The notes: generated by a model not told the origin, from the letters alone. A DNA stretch of 64,000 nucleotides from Rhodocyclales bacterium (GCA_016183655.1 JACPEH010000008.1:434001-498000), one strand, 5' to 3'; shown: positions 1 through 9,740, numbered from the stretch's first letter. Numbers and translations are program-made.

Positions 1-217
1 CCGCCAGCGCGCCGCGCAATCCCTGCAACGCCAGGCTGAAGTTGTTGATCCGCAGGTGCAGATCCTCGGCCAGCGCGCCGCCCGCCAGCGCCAGTTGCTG
101 ACCGGCGATGGCGTCGTTCTGCCGCGCGTGCCAGTTGGCCAGCGCCAGCGTCAGCGCCAGCCCGGCTGCGAAGACGCCGGCGGCGATCAGCGGCGGCGCC
201 CAGCGCTGCTGGATCAC
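1..217 (-). CDS. Membrane sensor protein, N-terminal part (CHASE-like)
   Basis: Partial gene that runs off the left edge of the window; about 72 codons are visible. I start it at the GTG at 217 because the frame has a stop at 268-266 and no ATG between. The visible protein has one hydrophobic segment (about residues 9-27), then a basic and polar stretch. The region 'RINNFSLALQGLRGALA' resembles the first helix of periplasmic CHASE sensor domains, which usually precede histidine kinase or cyclic-di-GMP output domains; none of the output is visible here. It lies 48 bases downstream of the small gene at 266-547, same strand. The CHASE assignment rests on a short stretch and is tentative. Confidence 0.4.
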   Translation of the reverse strand, partial: MIQQRWAPPLIAAGVFAAGLALTLALANWHARQNDAIAGQQLALAGGALAEDLHLRINNFSLALQGLRGALA

Positions 218-265
218 GGTGCCGCCCGCCGCGGCCGGCGCGGAACGCGCATCTCGGTGATCATC

Positions 266-547
266 TCAGCGGCCTTCGCTGCCGTCGGCAGCGCGCTGCG
301 CCGCCTCCGCTTCCAGTTCGAGGCGCCGCGCCCAGTACTTGAGCGCCGCGACCCGCTCGCTGAGCATCGCGTTCAGTTCGCCGAGCACGCGGCCCGGCGC
401 CACCTGCACCGCGCGCAGGCAATCGACCTCCGCCTGCAGCGCCGCCAGGTCGGCGCGGGCGCCCGCATCGGCGCCCAGCGCCCCGCTCGCGGCGCCGAGC
501 AGTTGTGCGCGCCGGCGCAGGAACTCGGGGTAGTCGTCGTCGCTCAT
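266..547 (-). CDS. Small acidic, probably helical hypothetical protein
   Basis: A 93-residue protein starting 'MSDDDYPEFLRRRAQLL'. It is rich in Ala, Leu, Glu and Arg and should be mostly helical; there is no signal peptide or membrane segment. An upstream in-frame extension to 625 is open, but it reads as unstructured Arg/Ser-rich sequence that would overlap the next gene, so I chose the ATG at 547. I do not recognise the family. It sits between a hydratase-like gene and the partial sensor, all on the minus strand. Being real rather than a chance GC-rich frame is likely but not certain. Confidence 0.5.
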   Translation of the reverse strand: MSDDDYPEFLRRRAQLLGAASGALGADAGARADLAALQAEVDCLRAVQVAPGRVLGELNAMLSERVAALKYWARRLELEAEAAQRAADGSEGR

Positions 548-614
548 TGCCAGGACCTGCTTCAAACGCCCGCACCGGCCACGGCAACTCGCCAGGGCCG
601 ACCGGTCGAAATCC

Positions 615-1442
615 TCACGAAACAAACTTCACTGCCATATCCGGCAACGCGATGCCCTGCAGCTTCGCATGCCATGATTCGCCGGGTCGAACGCGCCTGG
701 CCGTGGTGATCGTGCCCGTCGTTACGATCTCGTTGGCTTGCAGCGGCAGCCATTCCGGCTGCTTCGACAGAACCGCGACGAGGTGCGCCAGCGCGCGCAG
801 CGGGCTGCCCAGCACATTGGCGCCACGGCCGACTTCCAGCACGTCTCCGTTGCATGAAAGCGCCACGGAGAACGATTCGAGCGCAGCAACCGGATCGGGA
901 GCCAGTTGCTCGATCGCCACGGGCTCGCCCAACAGGAGGGTTCCGTGCAGCGAAGAATCGGCGACGGCATCGGCAGCCTTGAATTTCCAGCCCGGGAAAT
1001 TCGAATGAACGATCTCGAAGGCGTGCGCGACCCAATCGACGCAGGCCAGCAGTTCGCCGGGTTCCGCTCCGACAGGAGGTGCCGAGCGCAAGTGGAAGAC
1101 AATCTCGGGCTCGATCATTGGTTCGGCGAACTGCCCGAGGCTGCAGACACCTCCGAGGCTCGCCAGTGGCGTGACCGTTCGGTCGTAAACATAAGCCCAG
1201 ATCGGTTCCCGGACGCCGCAGAGATCCCACATGTCGGCGTTCGTAAACCCGATTTTCCGGCCCACGGGCACGGCCCCGCTCGCCACTCGATCATCGTGGA
1301 TGAGCTGAGCCACCGCATAGGCCGAGTGCAAATCGAACTTCGGCAGACGCGAGGTAATTGGCTCGATCTGCCGCACATCCCTTTGTGCAGCTCGTATCTG
1401 CGAGGCGATATCCCTCAGTTCCGGTGCCGTAAGCAACTGCAT
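615..1442 (-). CDS. 2-keto-4-pentenoate hydratase / 4-oxalocrotonate decarboxylase family protein
   Basis: A 275-residue protein of the MhpD/DmpE/XylJ branch of the fumarylacetoacetate hydrolase superfamily. These are Mg-dependent enzymes that hydrate 2-hydroxypenta-2,4-dienoate or decarboxylate oxalocrotonate in meta-cleavage pathways. Family features seen: 'VGRKIGFTN' near residue 60, the metal-binding 'EPEIVF' near 110, and 'AFEIVHSNFPGWKF' in the middle. Start chosen at MQLLTAPEL (1442) rather than six codons upstream, to match the usual N-terminus. No other aromatic-degradation genes lie nearby, so its substrate cannot be read from context; it looks like an orphan. Confidence 0.8.
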   Translation of the reverse strand: MQLLTAPELRDIASQIRAAQRDVRQIEPITSRLPKFDLHSAYAVAQLIHDDRVASGAVPVGRKIGFTNADMWDLCGVREPIWAYVYDRTVTPLASLGGVCSLGQFAEPMIEPEIVFHLRSAPPVGAEPGELLACVDWVAHAFEIVHSNFPGWKFKAADAVADSSLHGTLLLGEPVAIEQLAPDPVAALESFSVALSCNGDVLEVGRGANVLGSPLRALAHLVAVLSKQPEWLPLQANEIVTTGTITTARRVRPGESWHAKLQGIALPDMAVKFVS

Positions 1443-1540
1443 TCCTCCATCGTTACGCAAAACACAATCCAGTTATGTATCGGTGAAATTTAACCGAGAC
1501 GGCGCCACCCGGCCATGTCGGATATCCACAATGCCGCCGT

Positions 1541-2731
1541 TCAGCGCACGATCGAGAAGCCGATGCGCAGTTGCGGCGAGCGGTGCAGGTTGTAGTCGAG
1601 CAGCGTCTCGCCGTAGCCGGAGAACAGCTGGATGTGCAGGAAGCCGCCGACGCGCGAGAACAGCGGCTCGCGCAGCGGGTGCGAGAAGTCGAGCTGGCCG
1701 CTGCCGTGGCCGCTGCTGCCGCGGCGCAACCGCGCCGACACCACCCAGCCATTCTCGTTGCCGTAGCGCAGCATCCAGTCGGCGTAGCCGCGGTAGTGCG
1801 CGATGTCCCGGTTGTCGTCGCGGTCGAGGTAGGCGATGAATTTCGGCGCGAAAAGCAGCGTCCGCCCGTCGGCGAAATCCTTGCGCCACGCCGGCTGCAG
1901 GAAGAGCGTGTCGATGCTGCGCGATTTATCGCCGTCCTTGCCGTTCGATTCGTGCTCGTAGCCGCCGCGCAGGAACACCGGCGCCGCGCCGCCGCCGCTG
2001 CCGTCGCCGACGCGCCCCTGCCAGAACAGGCTGGGGCGGTAGCTGGTATCGCGGAACGGCTTCGAGTCGCCGTGCAGGTCCCACAGCGAGGTCTGCGTAT
2101 AGCCGAAATGCAGATGCCCGAGCGACGGCACCAGGCGGGCCGGCAGGCTGCGCTCGTCGAACAGGCGGTACTTGAAACTCAGCTGGAAGCGGGAATTCAA
2201 GCCGTCGCGCGAACCGGCGACGATGTACATCGGCTCATTGGCCGACAGCGCCGGCTCGACCTCGGGCAGCGGATCGAGGCGCAGCGCCGCCGCCAGTTCG
2301 GGGTCGGTCGACGAGCGCCCGGTGTCGGCCGGTGCGGACATGCGCTCGATGGTGTCCCACTGCGGTTCCGACCTGACCAGCAGCGCCAGGCGGTTGGACG
2401 GCAGCTCGGCCAGCCCGGCGCGCAGCAGGCCCTCGGCCAGCTTCGGCAGGCGCGCGCGGTAGGTGCGGCGGGACGCATCCCCGGGCGCGACCACCGCCTG
2501 CAGCTCAAGGTATTCCTCGCCGCCGCCGCTCTGCAGGCGCACGCGCAAGGTCTCGGGCCAGCGCGTCATGCTGTCCGGCCGCACGACTTCGAGCTCGAAC
2601 GCCTCGCCGATGCGCACGGTTTCGCTCGGCGTGGCGATCAGCCACCCCGGCGCGGCCAGGGCGGCGCCGGCGGCGAACAGGGAAAGAACGGCCAAGGCCG
2701 CCGACTGCACAGAGCGACACGCGCGTTTCAT
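1541..2731 (-). CDS. pldA: Outer-membrane phospholipase A
   Basis: A 396-residue precursor with a clear signal peptide ending near 'AGAALA'. OMPLA hydrolyses phospholipids in the outer leaflet of the outer membrane as a Ca-dependent dimer. The catalytic signature 'YEHESNG' followed by a Ser-Arg pair lies near residue 260, with the His and Ser of the active site visible. 'GYGETLLDYN' near the C-terminus matches the conserved penultimate strands, and the chain ends in an aromatic-poor but typical beta-barrel strand (RIGFSIVR). An N-terminal region of about 140 residues before the barrel is longer than in the E. coli enzyme, as is common in betaproteobacteria. It is followed upstream (2740-2980) by palindromic repeats. 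Confidence 0.9.
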   Translation of the reverse strand: MKRACRSVQSAALAVLSLFAAGAALAAPGWLIATPSETVRIGEAFELEVVRPDSMTRWPETLRVRLQSGGGEEYLELQAVVAPGDASRRTYRARLPKLAEGLLRAGLAELPSNRLALLVRSEPQWDTIERMSAPADTGRSSTDPELAAALRLDPLPEVEPALSANEPMYIVAGSRDGLNSRFQLSFKYRLFDERSLPARLVPSLGHLHFGYTQTSLWDLHGDSKPFRDTSYRPSLFWQGRVGDGSGGGAAPVFLRGGYEHESNGKDGDKSRSIDTLFLQPAWRKDFADGRTLLFAPKFIAYLDRDDNRDIAHYRGYADWMLRYGNENGWVVSARLRRGSSGHGSGQLDFSHPLREPLFSRVGGFLHIQLFSGYGETLLDYNLHRSPQLRIGFSIVR

Positions 2732-2794
2732 GCCGGGAATCCTCCAGTTGATTGTGCAAGCGCACCCCGCCCGTGACGGGCCGGAATCCGGGAA

Positions 2795-2985
2795 TGCCGC
2801 CGCCTGGATTCCGGGTCAAGCCCGGAATGACGGGGGCGTGACGGGCAGCCGGCGCGAATCCCACTCCCACTGTCATTCCGGGGCCGCGCAGCGGAACCCG
2901 GAATCCAGGAGATGTCCCGAGCCCGTCCATGGCCTTGCACTCCCGTTGGTCGGATTCCGGGGCAAGCCCGGTATGACGGGGGGCG
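2795..2985. repeat. Cluster of three REP-like palindromes
   Basis: The gap between pldA and the DUF2789 gene holds three variants of the same palindrome. One is at about 2807-2832 (ATTCCGGG, loop, CCCGGAAT, then GACGGGG), a diverged one with a longer arm is at 2874-2909, and one is at 2950-2976. The same core recurs at 9.6, 11.1, 19.8 and 22.0 kb. They are extragenic, hairpin-forming and found in both orientations, so they fit the REP/BIME type of interspersed repeat. Confidence 0.85.
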
Positions 2986-2988
2986 CAG

Positions 2989-3219
2989 CTACGCCAGGCG
3001 CGAATTCAGTTCGTCGATGACCGCGGCCCAGTCGGCGTCCTCGATGATCTCCTCCTTGAGGAAAGCGCGCTGCGAGGGCGTCCAGAACGGCGCGCGGTAG
3101 AGCGCGACGCCGTTGCCGAGGGGGCGGTGGGCGGCGATGAAGCGGTCGATCGCCGCCTCGTCCGCGGGCAGTCCGAGCTGGGCGAACAGGTTGCTCATGG
3201 TGTGCAGGTTGGCATCCAT
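2989..3219 (-). CDS. DUF2789 family protein
   Basis: A 76-residue soluble protein. 'TMSNLFAQLGLP', 'FIAAHRP' and 'APFWTPSQRAFLKE' are the conserved blocks of DUF2789, a small family of unknown function common in gamma- and betaproteobacteria. A strong AAGGAG Shine-Dalgarno lies six bases upstream of the ATG at 3219, supporting the start. It stands alone between repeats and a divergent gene. No function is assigned to the family that I know of. Confidence 0.85.
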   Translation of the reverse strand: MDANLHTMSNLFAQLGLPADEAAIDRFIAAHRPLGNGVALYRAPFWTPSQRAFLKEEIIEDADWAAVIDELNSRLA

Positions 3220-3388
3220 TGGAACTCCTTTCCCCGAAGCGGGGCCTGACGATCAATCCGTGCTGTTTCGATGGACGGTCGGCGGAACAGTTCCGCCGAC
3301 CGCCGTCGTCGCCAGCGCACAAAGTGTGATCCAATTCTGGCCCTAATTCCGCCCCGGTCAAGATGCCTGCCGCTCTCGTTCGCCGCCC

Positions 3389-3988
3389 ATGAACTTCCTC
3401 GCCCACGCGCTGCTCGCCGGCGATGACCCCGCGCTGATCGTCGGCGGGGTGATCGGCGACTGGATCAAGGGGCCGCTGCCCGGCCCGCTCCCCGCCGACC
3501 TGGCGCGCGGGGTCGCGCTGCACCGCGCGATCGACACCTTCGCCGAAACGCACGCGGGCTTCTGCAGCAGCCGCGCGCGCGTGTCGCCGGCGCGCCGGCG
3601 CTACGCCGGCGTCCTCGTCGACATCTTCTACGACCACCTGCTCGCCCGCGACTGGGCAGCGCACCACCCGCAGCCGCTCGCCGGCTACTGCGCGAACGTC
3701 TACCGGCAGATCGACGAGCGCCTCGACGACATTCCCGAATCCGCCCGCCAGGTGCTGCGCCTGATGGCGCGGGAGGACTGGCTGCAAAGCTACGCGGCGC
3801 TCGACGGCATCGCCGACGTCCTCGTCCGCATGTCGTGCCGGGCCCGCCGCCCCAATCCGCTGGCCGGCGGCGAACAGGAGTTCCTGGCCGATGCCGCCGG
3901 ATTCGCCGACGACTTCCGCTGCTGGCTGCCGGATGCCAGCCGCTTCGCGACCCGCTGGCCGTTGCCGTCCGGGTCAATCCCCGCCTGA
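3389..3988 (+). CDS. acpH: ACP phosphodiesterase family protein (DUF479)
   Basis: A 199-residue protein beginning 'MNFLAHALLAGDDPALIVGG', the standard N-terminus of acyl carrier protein phosphodiesterase (AcpH). AcpH removes the 4'-phosphopantetheine arm from ACP. Family features seen include 'GDWIKGP', 'RGVALHRAIDTFAE' with its conserved His and Asp, and 'DIFYDHLLARDW' in the HD-like fold. The length matches the family. Its 3' end overlaps the convergent MocA-like gene by 15 bases. The gene symbol follows homology only. Confidence 0.8.
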   Translation: MNFLAHALLAGDDPALIVGGVIGDWIKGPLPGPLPADLARGVALHRAIDTFAETHAGFCSSRARVSPARRRYAGVLVDIFYDHLLARDWAAHHPQPLAGYCANVYRQIDERLDDIPESARQVLRLMAREDWLQSYAALDGIADVLVRMSCRARRPNPLAGGEQEFLADAAGFADDFRCWLPDASRFATRWPLPSGSIPA

Positions 3989-4558
3989 AACGGGGCGCGC
4001 TGGGTCGAGGCGGTCGATATCGTGCAGCACGCCGGGGTCATCCACCGGGCAGCGGCACAGCGCCGCCGGATCGCGGTCGATGATCACCTTGCCGCCCTGG
4101 TCGCCGGCGAGCGCCAGCAGGTCGTCGCGGAACGCCGCGGCGAAGCCGACCGGGTGCCCGCTGCGACCGTCGAAAACGGGGCGGGCGATGCGCGCGCCGT
4201 CGGCGAGCGCGCCGAGCACCGCCGCGTAGCTCGCCGGCGCGATGAACGGCATGTCGGCCAGCGCCACCAGCCAGCCCGACGCCGCCGCCGTCGCCGCGAC
4301 GCCGCGGGCGAGGCTGTGGCCCATGCCGTTGTCGGCGTGTTCGGCAACCACGCAGCGCAGCCCTGCGGCGGTGAGCAGTCCGGCCAGCTCAACGTCGTTC
4401 GCGCGCACCACGGCAACGCTGCGCGGGCAAGCCGCAAGCAGCCGCCGCGCCGCCTGCAGCGCCATCGGCGTGCCGTCGGCGAAACGGTGCCAGCGCTTGT
4501 CGCTACCGAAACGGCGGCTGCTGCCGGCAGCGAGGAGGAGGCCGGTGATGGGGTTCAT
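3974..4558 (-). CDS. mocA: Molybdenum cofactor cytidylyltransferase-like NTP transferase
   Basis: A 194-residue MobA/MocA-like nucleotidyltransferase. The N-terminal 'LLLAAGSSRRFGSDKRW' is the glycine-rich nucleotide-binding loop with its Lys; 'ALADMPFI' supplies the metal-binding Asp, and 'GRSGHPVGF' is the typical MocA/NboR loop. MocA makes molybdopterin cytosine dinucleotide, the cofactor of xanthine-dehydrogenase-family enzymes, which fits the XdhC-like and IorAB-like genes just upstream on the same strand. I start it at MNPITGLLLAAG; an in-frame extension of 13 codons is not family-like. A repeat-like gap of about 160 bases separates it from the XdhC-like gene. Confidence 0.8.
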   Translation of the reverse strand: MNPITGLLLAAGSSRRFGSDKRWHRFADGTPMALQAARRLLAACPRSVAVVRANDVELAGLLTAAGLRCVVAEHADNGMGHSLARGVAATAAASGWLVALADMPFIAPASYAAVLGALADGARIARPVFDGRSGHPVGFAAAFRDDLLALAGDQGGKVIIDRDPAALCRCPVDDPGVLHDIDRLDPARPVSGGD

Positions 4559-4716
4559 TGTTTGCCCGGGGATTGGCTGACCCTTCGATACGCCCACTAC
4601 GTGGGCTACTCAGGGCGAACGGGAAGGGGGAACGTCAACCGCCCCCACCCCCGTTCGTGGTGAGTAGCCTTGCGCAGCAAGGCGTATCGAACCATGAACG
4701 GCGCGCCCGCCCGAAA

Positions 4717-5709
4717 TCACAACACACAACCCGGCGCATAAACCGCAGACACCGCATCCCGCGCCCCCACCCCGTTCTTCACCGCCGTCATCTCCGCCAG
4801 AATCGCCACCGCGATCTCCGGCGGTGTCCGGCTGCCGATGCGCAGCCCGACCGGCCCGTGCAGCCGCCCGATCTCTTCCTGCGTCAGGTCGAAATACTGG
4901 TGCAGCCGTTGGCGGCGCTTCTGGTTGTTCGCGCGCGAGCCGAGCGCGCCGACGTAGAAGGCCGGCGACTTCAGCGCTTCGAGCAGCGCCATATCGTCGA
5001 GCTTGGGGTCGTGCGTCAGCGCGACGACGGCGCTGCGCGGGTCGAGCGCCAGTTCGGTCACCGCGTCGTCGGGCATCGCCAGCACGCGCTCGGTACCCGG
5101 CACGTCCCAGCCGTCGGCGTATTCGCTGCGCGGGTCGCAGAGGAAGACGCGGTAGCCGAGCGCCTGCGCCATTGGCGCCAGATAGCGCGAGATCTGCCCG
5201 GCGCCGATGATCAGCAGCCGCCAGGCTGGGCCGTGCACCGTCAGCAGCGTCTCGCCGTCCCACTGCTGCGCATCGCCCGCCGTGCCGTCCTCGATGACGA
5301 CTTCGCCGGTCGCCAGCGACACCCGCCGCCGCGCCAGCTGGCCGCGGGCGATGCGCGCGCCCAGCGCTTCCAGCAGGCGGGCGTCGGGCGCCGGTTCGAG
5401 CACCAGTTCCAGCGTGCCGCCGCAGGGCAGGCCGAAGCGATGCGCCTCGTCGGCGGTGACGCCGTAGCGGAGCACGCGCGGCTCGCCGGTCGAAAACTCG
5501 CCGTCGAGTGCGCGGCGGATCAGGTCATCCTCGATGCAGCCGCCGGAGACCGATCCCACCACCTGCCCGTCGTCGCGCAGCACCATCCAGGCGCCGGGCG
5601 GGCGCGGCGCCGAGCCCCAGGTGCGGGCGACGGTGACCAGCGCGAAGCGGTGCCCGTCGGCCGCCCAGCGGCGGGCGGCGGCGAGCACCTGCGTGTCGAG
5701 CGAGTCCAT
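4717..5709 (-). CDS. XdhC/CoxI family molybdenum-enzyme maturation factor
   Basis: A 330-residue protein with the XdhC/CoxI N-terminal part ('[15 protein letters not shown]', '[12 protein letters not shown]', '[19 protein letters not shown]') and a C-terminal Rossmann-like domain ('[18 protein letters not shown]', then '[16 protein letters not shown]'). Members bind Mo cofactor and insert its sulfurated form into xanthine-dehydrogenase-type apoenzymes. The ATG at 5709 lies one base past the stop of the IorB-like gene, so translation is probably coupled and the client is almost certainly that enzyme. A 48-codon upstream open extension overlaps IorB and reads as Arg/Pro-rich noise. Confidence 0.88.
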   Translation of the reverse strand: MDSLDTQVLAAARRWAADGHRFALVTVARTWGSAPRPPGAWMVLRDDGQVVGSVSGGCIEDDLIRRALDGEFSTGEPRVLRYGVTADEAHRFGLPCGGTLELVLEPAPDARLLEALGARIARGQLARRRVSLATGEVVIEDGTAGDAQQWDGETLLTVHGPAWRLLIIGAGQISRYLAPMAQALGYRVFLCDPRSEYADGWDVPGTERVLAMPDDAVTELALDPRSAVVALTHDPKLDDMALLEALKSPAFYVGALGSRANNQKRRQRLHQYFDLTQEEIGRLHGPVGLRIGSRTPPEIAVAILAEMTAVKNGVGARDAVSAVYAPGCVL

Positions 5710-5710
5710 C

Positions 5711-7933
5711 TCACACCGCCAGTTCGCGCGTGTCGAACGGCAGCCGGTACAGGCGCTTGCCGGTGGCCGCGGCGATGGCGTTGGCCACCGCCGGCGCCGC
5801 TGGCGGCACGCCCGGCTCGCCGATGCCGGTCGGCGCCGCGGCGGAGGGGACAATGTGCACTTCGACCTTCGGCATCTCGTGGATGCGCAGCAGCGGGAAG
5901 CCGTCGAAGTTGCCCTGCTCGACGCGACCGGCCTTGAGCGTGATTTCCTCGGTCAGCGAACTCAGCGCGAAGCCGATGCCGCCCTCGACCTGCGAGCGGA
6001 TGTTGTCCGGGTTGATCGCCGTGCCGCAGTCGACGGCGCTGACGATGCGGTCGACCTGGTACGAGCCGTCGGCCTTGACGGTGACTTCGGCGACGTGCGC
6101 CACGTAGGAATGGAAGGACTCGTGCACCGCAATGCCGCGGCCGCGCCGCTCGCCGGGCGCGGCCTTGAGCGGCGTGCCCCAGCCGGCCTTTTCCGCCGCC
6201 AGCTTGAGCACCGCCGCATGGCGCGGATGCGCGGCGAGCAGTTCGAGGCGCAGCGCCAGCGGGTCCTTGCCCATCGCCGCCGCCACTTCGTCAAGGAAGG
6301 CCTCGGTCGAGAAGGCCGTGTGCGAGGAGCCGACCGAGCGCCACCACAGCACCGGCACGCCGATGTCGCGCGGCGTGTGCAGGTCCACGGTCAGGTTCGG
6401 GATCGCATACGGCAGGTTCGACGCGCCTTCGACCGAGACGGCGTCGATGCCGTCCTTGACCATCGCCGACTCGAACGGCGAGCCGATCAGGATCGACTGC
6501 CCGACCAGCCGGTGGCGCCAGCCGGCGAGCTTGCCGTCCTTGTCGATGGCCGCCTCCAGCGCGTGGTGGAAGAGCGGCCGGTAGTAGCCGCCGCGCATGT
6601 CGTCCTCGCGCAGCCAGACCAGTTTCACCGGCGCGCGACCATTGATCGCTTTGACGATCTGCGCCGCTTCCAGCACGTAGTCCGAGTCCTTGCAGGCGCG
6701 GCGGCCGAAGCTGCCGCCGGCGTAGAGCATGTTGATCTTCACCTGCTCCGGCTTCAGCCCGAACAGCGCGGCCAGCGCGTGCTGGTCGCCGGTGTGCAGC
6801 TGCTCGCCGTTCCACACCTCGCAGCCGTCGGCGCCGAGCTTGATCACGCAGTTCATCGGCTCCATCGCCGCGTGTGCCAGATAGGGGAAGTCGTAGGCGG
6901 CGCGCACCACCTTCGCCGCGCCGGTGAACGCCTCAGCCGTGTTGCCGATCTGCTTGGCTACCTGCCCCGGCGTCTTCGCCAGTGCCTGGTAGCGGGCCAG
7001 AATCTCGTCGCTGCCGAGCTTGAAGGCGGCGCTCTCGTCCCACGTCACCGTCAGCGCATCGCGCCCCCGCTTCGCGCTCCACGTGTCTTTCGCCAGCACG
7101 GCGACGCCCTGCGGAATCTGCACGACGTCGACGACGCCCTTCACCGCCTTCGCCTTGCTCGCGTCGAAGGACTTCACCTTGGCCCCGAACAGCGGCGGGT
7201 GCGCGACGACGGCGACCAGCATGCCGGGCAGGAACACGTCCTGCGTGAACTTCGCCGTGCCGTTGGTCTTCGCCGCCGAATCCTTGCGTTTAGCGGTCTT
7301 GCCGATCAGCTTGAAATCCTTCGGCTCCTTCAGCTTCACCTCGGCCGGCACCGGCGACTTGGCCGCCTCTTCCGCCAGTTGCCCGAAGCTCGCCTTGCGC
7401 CCGCTGGCGGGATGGCTGACGACGCCGTCGCGGACGACGATGCCATCCTCGCCGACCTGCCATTTCCGTGCCGCCGCCGCCACCAGCATCGCCCGCCCGG
7501 CGGCGCCGGCCTTGCGCAGCTGCTCCCACGAGTTGGCCATCGCCGTGCTGCCGCCGGTGCCCTGCGCCGGGCCCCAGAACAGGTTGTTGTAGCGCTTGGC
7601 GTCGGCCGGCGCGCCCTCGACGCGGACCTGCTGCCAGTCCGCGTCGAGCTCCTCGGCGAGGATCGTGGCCAGCCCGGTGTAGGTGCCCTGCCCCATTTCG
7701 AGGTGCTTGGAGATCACCGTCACGCGGTTGTCGGTGCCGATGCGCAGGAAGGCGTTCGGCTCGAAATTGGCCGCGGCCGCGAGGCCGCCCCCCGCCTGGC
7801 CAGGGCCGGCGGAGAGCCGCTTGTCAGCCGCAATGGCGGGCAGGCAGAAACCCAGCGTCAGGCCAGCGCCGCCCTGCAGGAAGCGGCGGCGGCTGAGGTT
7901 GGCGATCGGCTGTTCAAGCAGATTGGTGTCCAT
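5711..7933 (-). CDS. Molybdopterin-binding aldehyde/isoquinoline oxidoreductase large subunit (IorB-like)
   Basis: A 740-residue Mo-binding subunit of the xanthine oxidase family, of the single-chain IorB (isoquinoline 1-oxidoreductase beta) type. The N-terminus carries a twin-arginine signal '[16 protein letters not shown]', so the enzyme is probably folded in the cytoplasm and exported to the periplasm. Mo-pterin contact regions visible: '[19 protein letters not shown]', '[12 protein letters not shown]', '[19 protein letters not shown]' and the C-terminal '[17 protein letters not shown]' with the catalytic Glu. The open frame extends to 8815 through the upstream gene, but the Tat start at 7933 sits just after the IorA-like stop (7945). 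Substrate is probably an aldehyde or N-heterocycle. No cytochrome electron acceptor is visible nearby. Confidence 0.9.
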   Translation of the reverse strand: MDTNLLEQPIANLSRRRFLQGGAGLTLGFCLPAIAADKRLSAGPGQAGGGLAAAANFEPNAFLRIGTDNRVTVISKHLEMGQGTYTGLATILAEELDADWQQVRVEGAPADAKRYNNLFWGPAQGTGGSTAMANSWEQLRKAGAAGRAMLVAAAARKWQVGEDGIVVRDGVVSHPASGRKASFGQLAEEAAKSPVPAEVKLKEPKDFKLIGKTAKRKDSAAKTNGTAKFTQDVFLPGMLVAVVAHPPLFGAKVKSFDASKAKAVKGVVDVVQIPQGVAVLAKDTWSAKRGRDALTVTWDESAAFKLGSDEILARYQALAKTPGQVAKQIGNTAEAFTGAAKVVRAAYDFPYLAHAAMEPMNCVIKLGADGCEVWNGEQLHTGDQHALAALFGLKPEQVKINMLYAGGSFGRRACKDSDYVLEAAQIVKAINGRAPVKLVWLREDDMRGGYYRPLFHHALEAAIDKDGKLAGWRHRLVGQSILIGSPFESAMVKDGIDAVSVEGASNLPYAIPNLTVDLHTPRDIGVPVLWWRSVGSSHTAFSTEAFLDEVAAAMGKDPLALRLELLAAHPRHAAVLKLAAEKAGWGTPLKAAPGERRGRGIAVHESFHSYVAHVAEVTVKADGSYQVDRIVSAVDCGTAINPDNIRSQVEGGIGFALSSLTEEITLKAGRVEQGNFDGFPLLRIHEMPKVEVHIVPSAAAPTGIGEPGVPPAAPAVANAIAAATGKRLYRLPFDTRELAV

Positions 7934-7944
7934 CGTCGCCCTCC

Positions 7945-8403
7945 TCAGGCCAGTGCCCTGGCGGCTTCGTGGATCGCCGCGCGGATGCGGACGTAGGTCG
8001 CGCAGCGGCACAGGTTGCCGGCCATCGCGTTGTCGATGTCGTCGTCGGTCGGCTTGCGGTTCTCGGTGAGCAGCGCCACCGCGCTCATGATCTGGCCGGA
8101 CTGGCAGTAGCCGCATTGCACGACGTCGAGCTTGCGCCACGCCTCCTGCACCGCCTTGCCTACTTTTCCGGAATCGACCGCCTCGACGGTCGTGATCTTC
8201 TTCCCGGCCACCGCCGATACCGGCGTCACGCAGGAACGGATCGGCGTGCCGTCCACATGCACCGTGCACGCGCCGCACAGTGCCTGGCCGCAGCCGTATT
8301 TCGTTCCGGTAAGCTGCAGCGTATCGCGCAAGGCCCACAGCAGCGGGGTGTCGGGCTCGACGTCGAGCGCCACCGCCTTGCCATTCACGTTCAATCGGAT
8401 CAT
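7945..8403 (-). CDS. (2Fe-2S)-binding small subunit of molybdenum hydroxylase (IorA-like)
   Basis: A 152-residue iron-sulfur subunit. The plant-ferredoxin-type cluster site is '[13 protein letters not shown]' with a following Cys near residue 58. The second helical cluster domain shows '[10 protein letters not shown]' and '[12 protein letters not shown]'. Together these hold two [2Fe-2S] centres that pass electrons from the Mo site of the partner subunit. It is first in the operon iorA-like, iorB-like, xdhC-like, with an 11-base gap to the next start. It has no signal of its own, so it probably rides with the Tat-exported large subunit. Confidence 0.92.
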   Translation of the reverse strand: MIRLNVNGKAVALDVEPDTPLLWALRDTLQLTGTKYGCGQALCGACTVHVDGTPIRSCVTPVSAVAGKKITTVEAVDSGKVGKAVQEAWRKLDVVQCGYCQSGQIMSAVALLTENRKPTDDDIDNAMAGNLCRCATYVRIRAAIHEAARALA

Positions 8404-8579
8404 CGCTGCCTCCTCTTCTGGGTTGGAGTGACGACGCCGAGCGGCGCCGCGAAATGCCTGCAGTGTGCACGTGGCGTGGCCGCCGCCGATAACCCAAAAC
8501 TACGAACTTGTTGCCTGATCCTCCAGAAATCGGCTGTCGCCTCTCGTCGCCGGCGAGCAAAACGACTACGCTTGCCGGC

Positions 8580-9548
8580 ATGGACAATGTCGCTCTGACC
8601 CGCCCCCGCGAAAATGATTCCGTGGTCGCGCATCTGGCTGAAACGATGGCCCGCCAGCGCGCCGAGCTGGCGGCAATCATCGGCCGCCACTGCCGTACCG
8701 ACGGCTCCTGCGAAACACCGATCCCGGGCGTTGCGCTGTTCCGCGGTTCGAACACCGCGACCCCGACCTGCAACGTCGTGCCCTCGGTGTTCGCGATCAT
8801 GGCGCAGGGCGCCAAGCGCCTGCAGGTCGGTGACGACGCCTACGAGTACGACGCGCGGCACTACATGATCTCGTCGGTCGACCTGCCGATCTCCTCGCGC
8901 ATCACCTGCGCCTCGGCCGCCGAGCCCTACCTCGGCTTCGCACTGGCCCTCGACTCGCGCCTGCTCGCCGCGCTGGTGTCCGAATCATCCGCCGCGCTGC
9001 CGCCCACCCGTGCCGGGCTGCCGGTCGACCGCGGCATCGCCGTCGGCGAACTCAGCGCCGACATCCAGGGCGCCGCGCTGCGCCTGGCACGCCTGCTCGA
9101 CGCGCCGCAGGACATCCCGGTGCTGGCCCCGATCATCGAAAAGGAACTGCTCTACCGCCTGCTCACCGGCCCGCTCGGCACCCGCCTGCGCCAGGTGGTC
9201 GCCACCGGCAGCCACAGCCACCAGATCGCCCGCGCCATCGACTGGCTGCGCAGCAACCTCGACCGGGCGGCGAGCATCGACCACTTGGCGGACCTGACCA
9301 ACATGAGCCGCTCGTCGCTGCACCACCATTTCAAGACGCTGACGACGATGACGCCGGTGCAGTACCAGAAGCAGCTGCGCCTGCAGGAAGCGCGGCGGCT
9401 GATGCTCGCCGAGGACCACGACGCCGCCACCGCCGCGCACCGGGTCGGCTACGAAAGCCCCTCGCAGTTCAGCCGCGAATACCGCCGCCTGTTCGGGCGG
9501 CCGCCGGCCAGCGACATCGCGCAGCTGCGGCAGAACGGCGCCCAATAG
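8580..9548 (+). CDS. AraC-family transcriptional regulator
   Basis: A 322-residue regulator with an N-terminal AraC-type sensing domain of the YqhC-like class (about residues 30-190; '[19 protein letters not shown]') and two C-terminal helix-turn-helix motifs (about 225-315; '[20 protein letters not shown]' and '[20 protein letters not shown]'). Start taken at MDNVALTR (8580); 24 upstream open codons are not family-like. It is divergent from the IorAB operon across a 176-base gap. Regulators of this class often activate neighbouring aldehyde-handling oxidoreductases, so it likely controls the Mo hydroxylase operon. Confidence 0.9.
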   Translation: MDNVALTRPRENDSVVAHLAETMARQRAELAAIIGRHCRTDGSCETPIPGVALFRGSNTATPTCNVVPSVFAIMAQGAKRLQVGDDAYEYDARHYMISSVDLPISSRITCASAAEPYLGFALALDSRLLAALVSESSAALPPTRAGLPVDRGIAVGELSADIQGAALRLARLLDAPQDIPVLAPIIEKELLYRLLTGPLGTRLRQVVATGSHSHQIARAIDWLRSNLDRAASIDHLADLTNMSRSSLHHHFKTLTTMTPVQYQKQLRLQEARRLMLAEDHDAATAAHRVGYESPSQFSREYRRLFGRPPASDIAQLRQNGAQ

Positions 9549-9693
9549 TCAGTCAGCAACCTCGTCATTCCGGGCTTGACCCGGAATCCAGGGGTAGGCT
9601 CGTGCGTTGGCGGGGCATGTGTTTGCGGGTCTTTCCTGGATTCCGGCGTTCGCCGGAATGACGAACCTATCCATCCGTGCCAGCATGACTGAC
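9547..9693. repeat. Composite palindromic element, copy 1
   Basis: About 147 bases bounded by AGTCAGTCA (9547-9555) and its near-complement TGACTGAC (9686-9693). Inside are two REP-like hairpins, at about 9564-9588 and 9636-9661, joined by a spacer containing GGTAGGCTCGTGCGTTGGCG. A second copy with the same ends, spacer and downstream block lies at 19762-19928. It fills the gap between the AraC gene and the dehalogenase and looks like a small non-autonomous mobile repeat. Confidence 0.8.
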
Positions 9694-9740
9694 CACTGGC
9701 GGAAACAGCGCCGGGAGCAGCGGGCTCGGTGCCGGCCGGT

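Noticed and set aside
615..1442. A complete aromatic meta-cleavage operon around the hydratase
   Set aside because: No dioxygenase, aldolase or aldehyde dehydrogenase genes lie next to it; it appears to be an orphan.
7934..8815. N-terminal extension of the IorB-like frame to 8815
   Set aside because: It runs through the IorA-like gene and the divergent promoter region; the Tat signal at 7933 is the obvious start.
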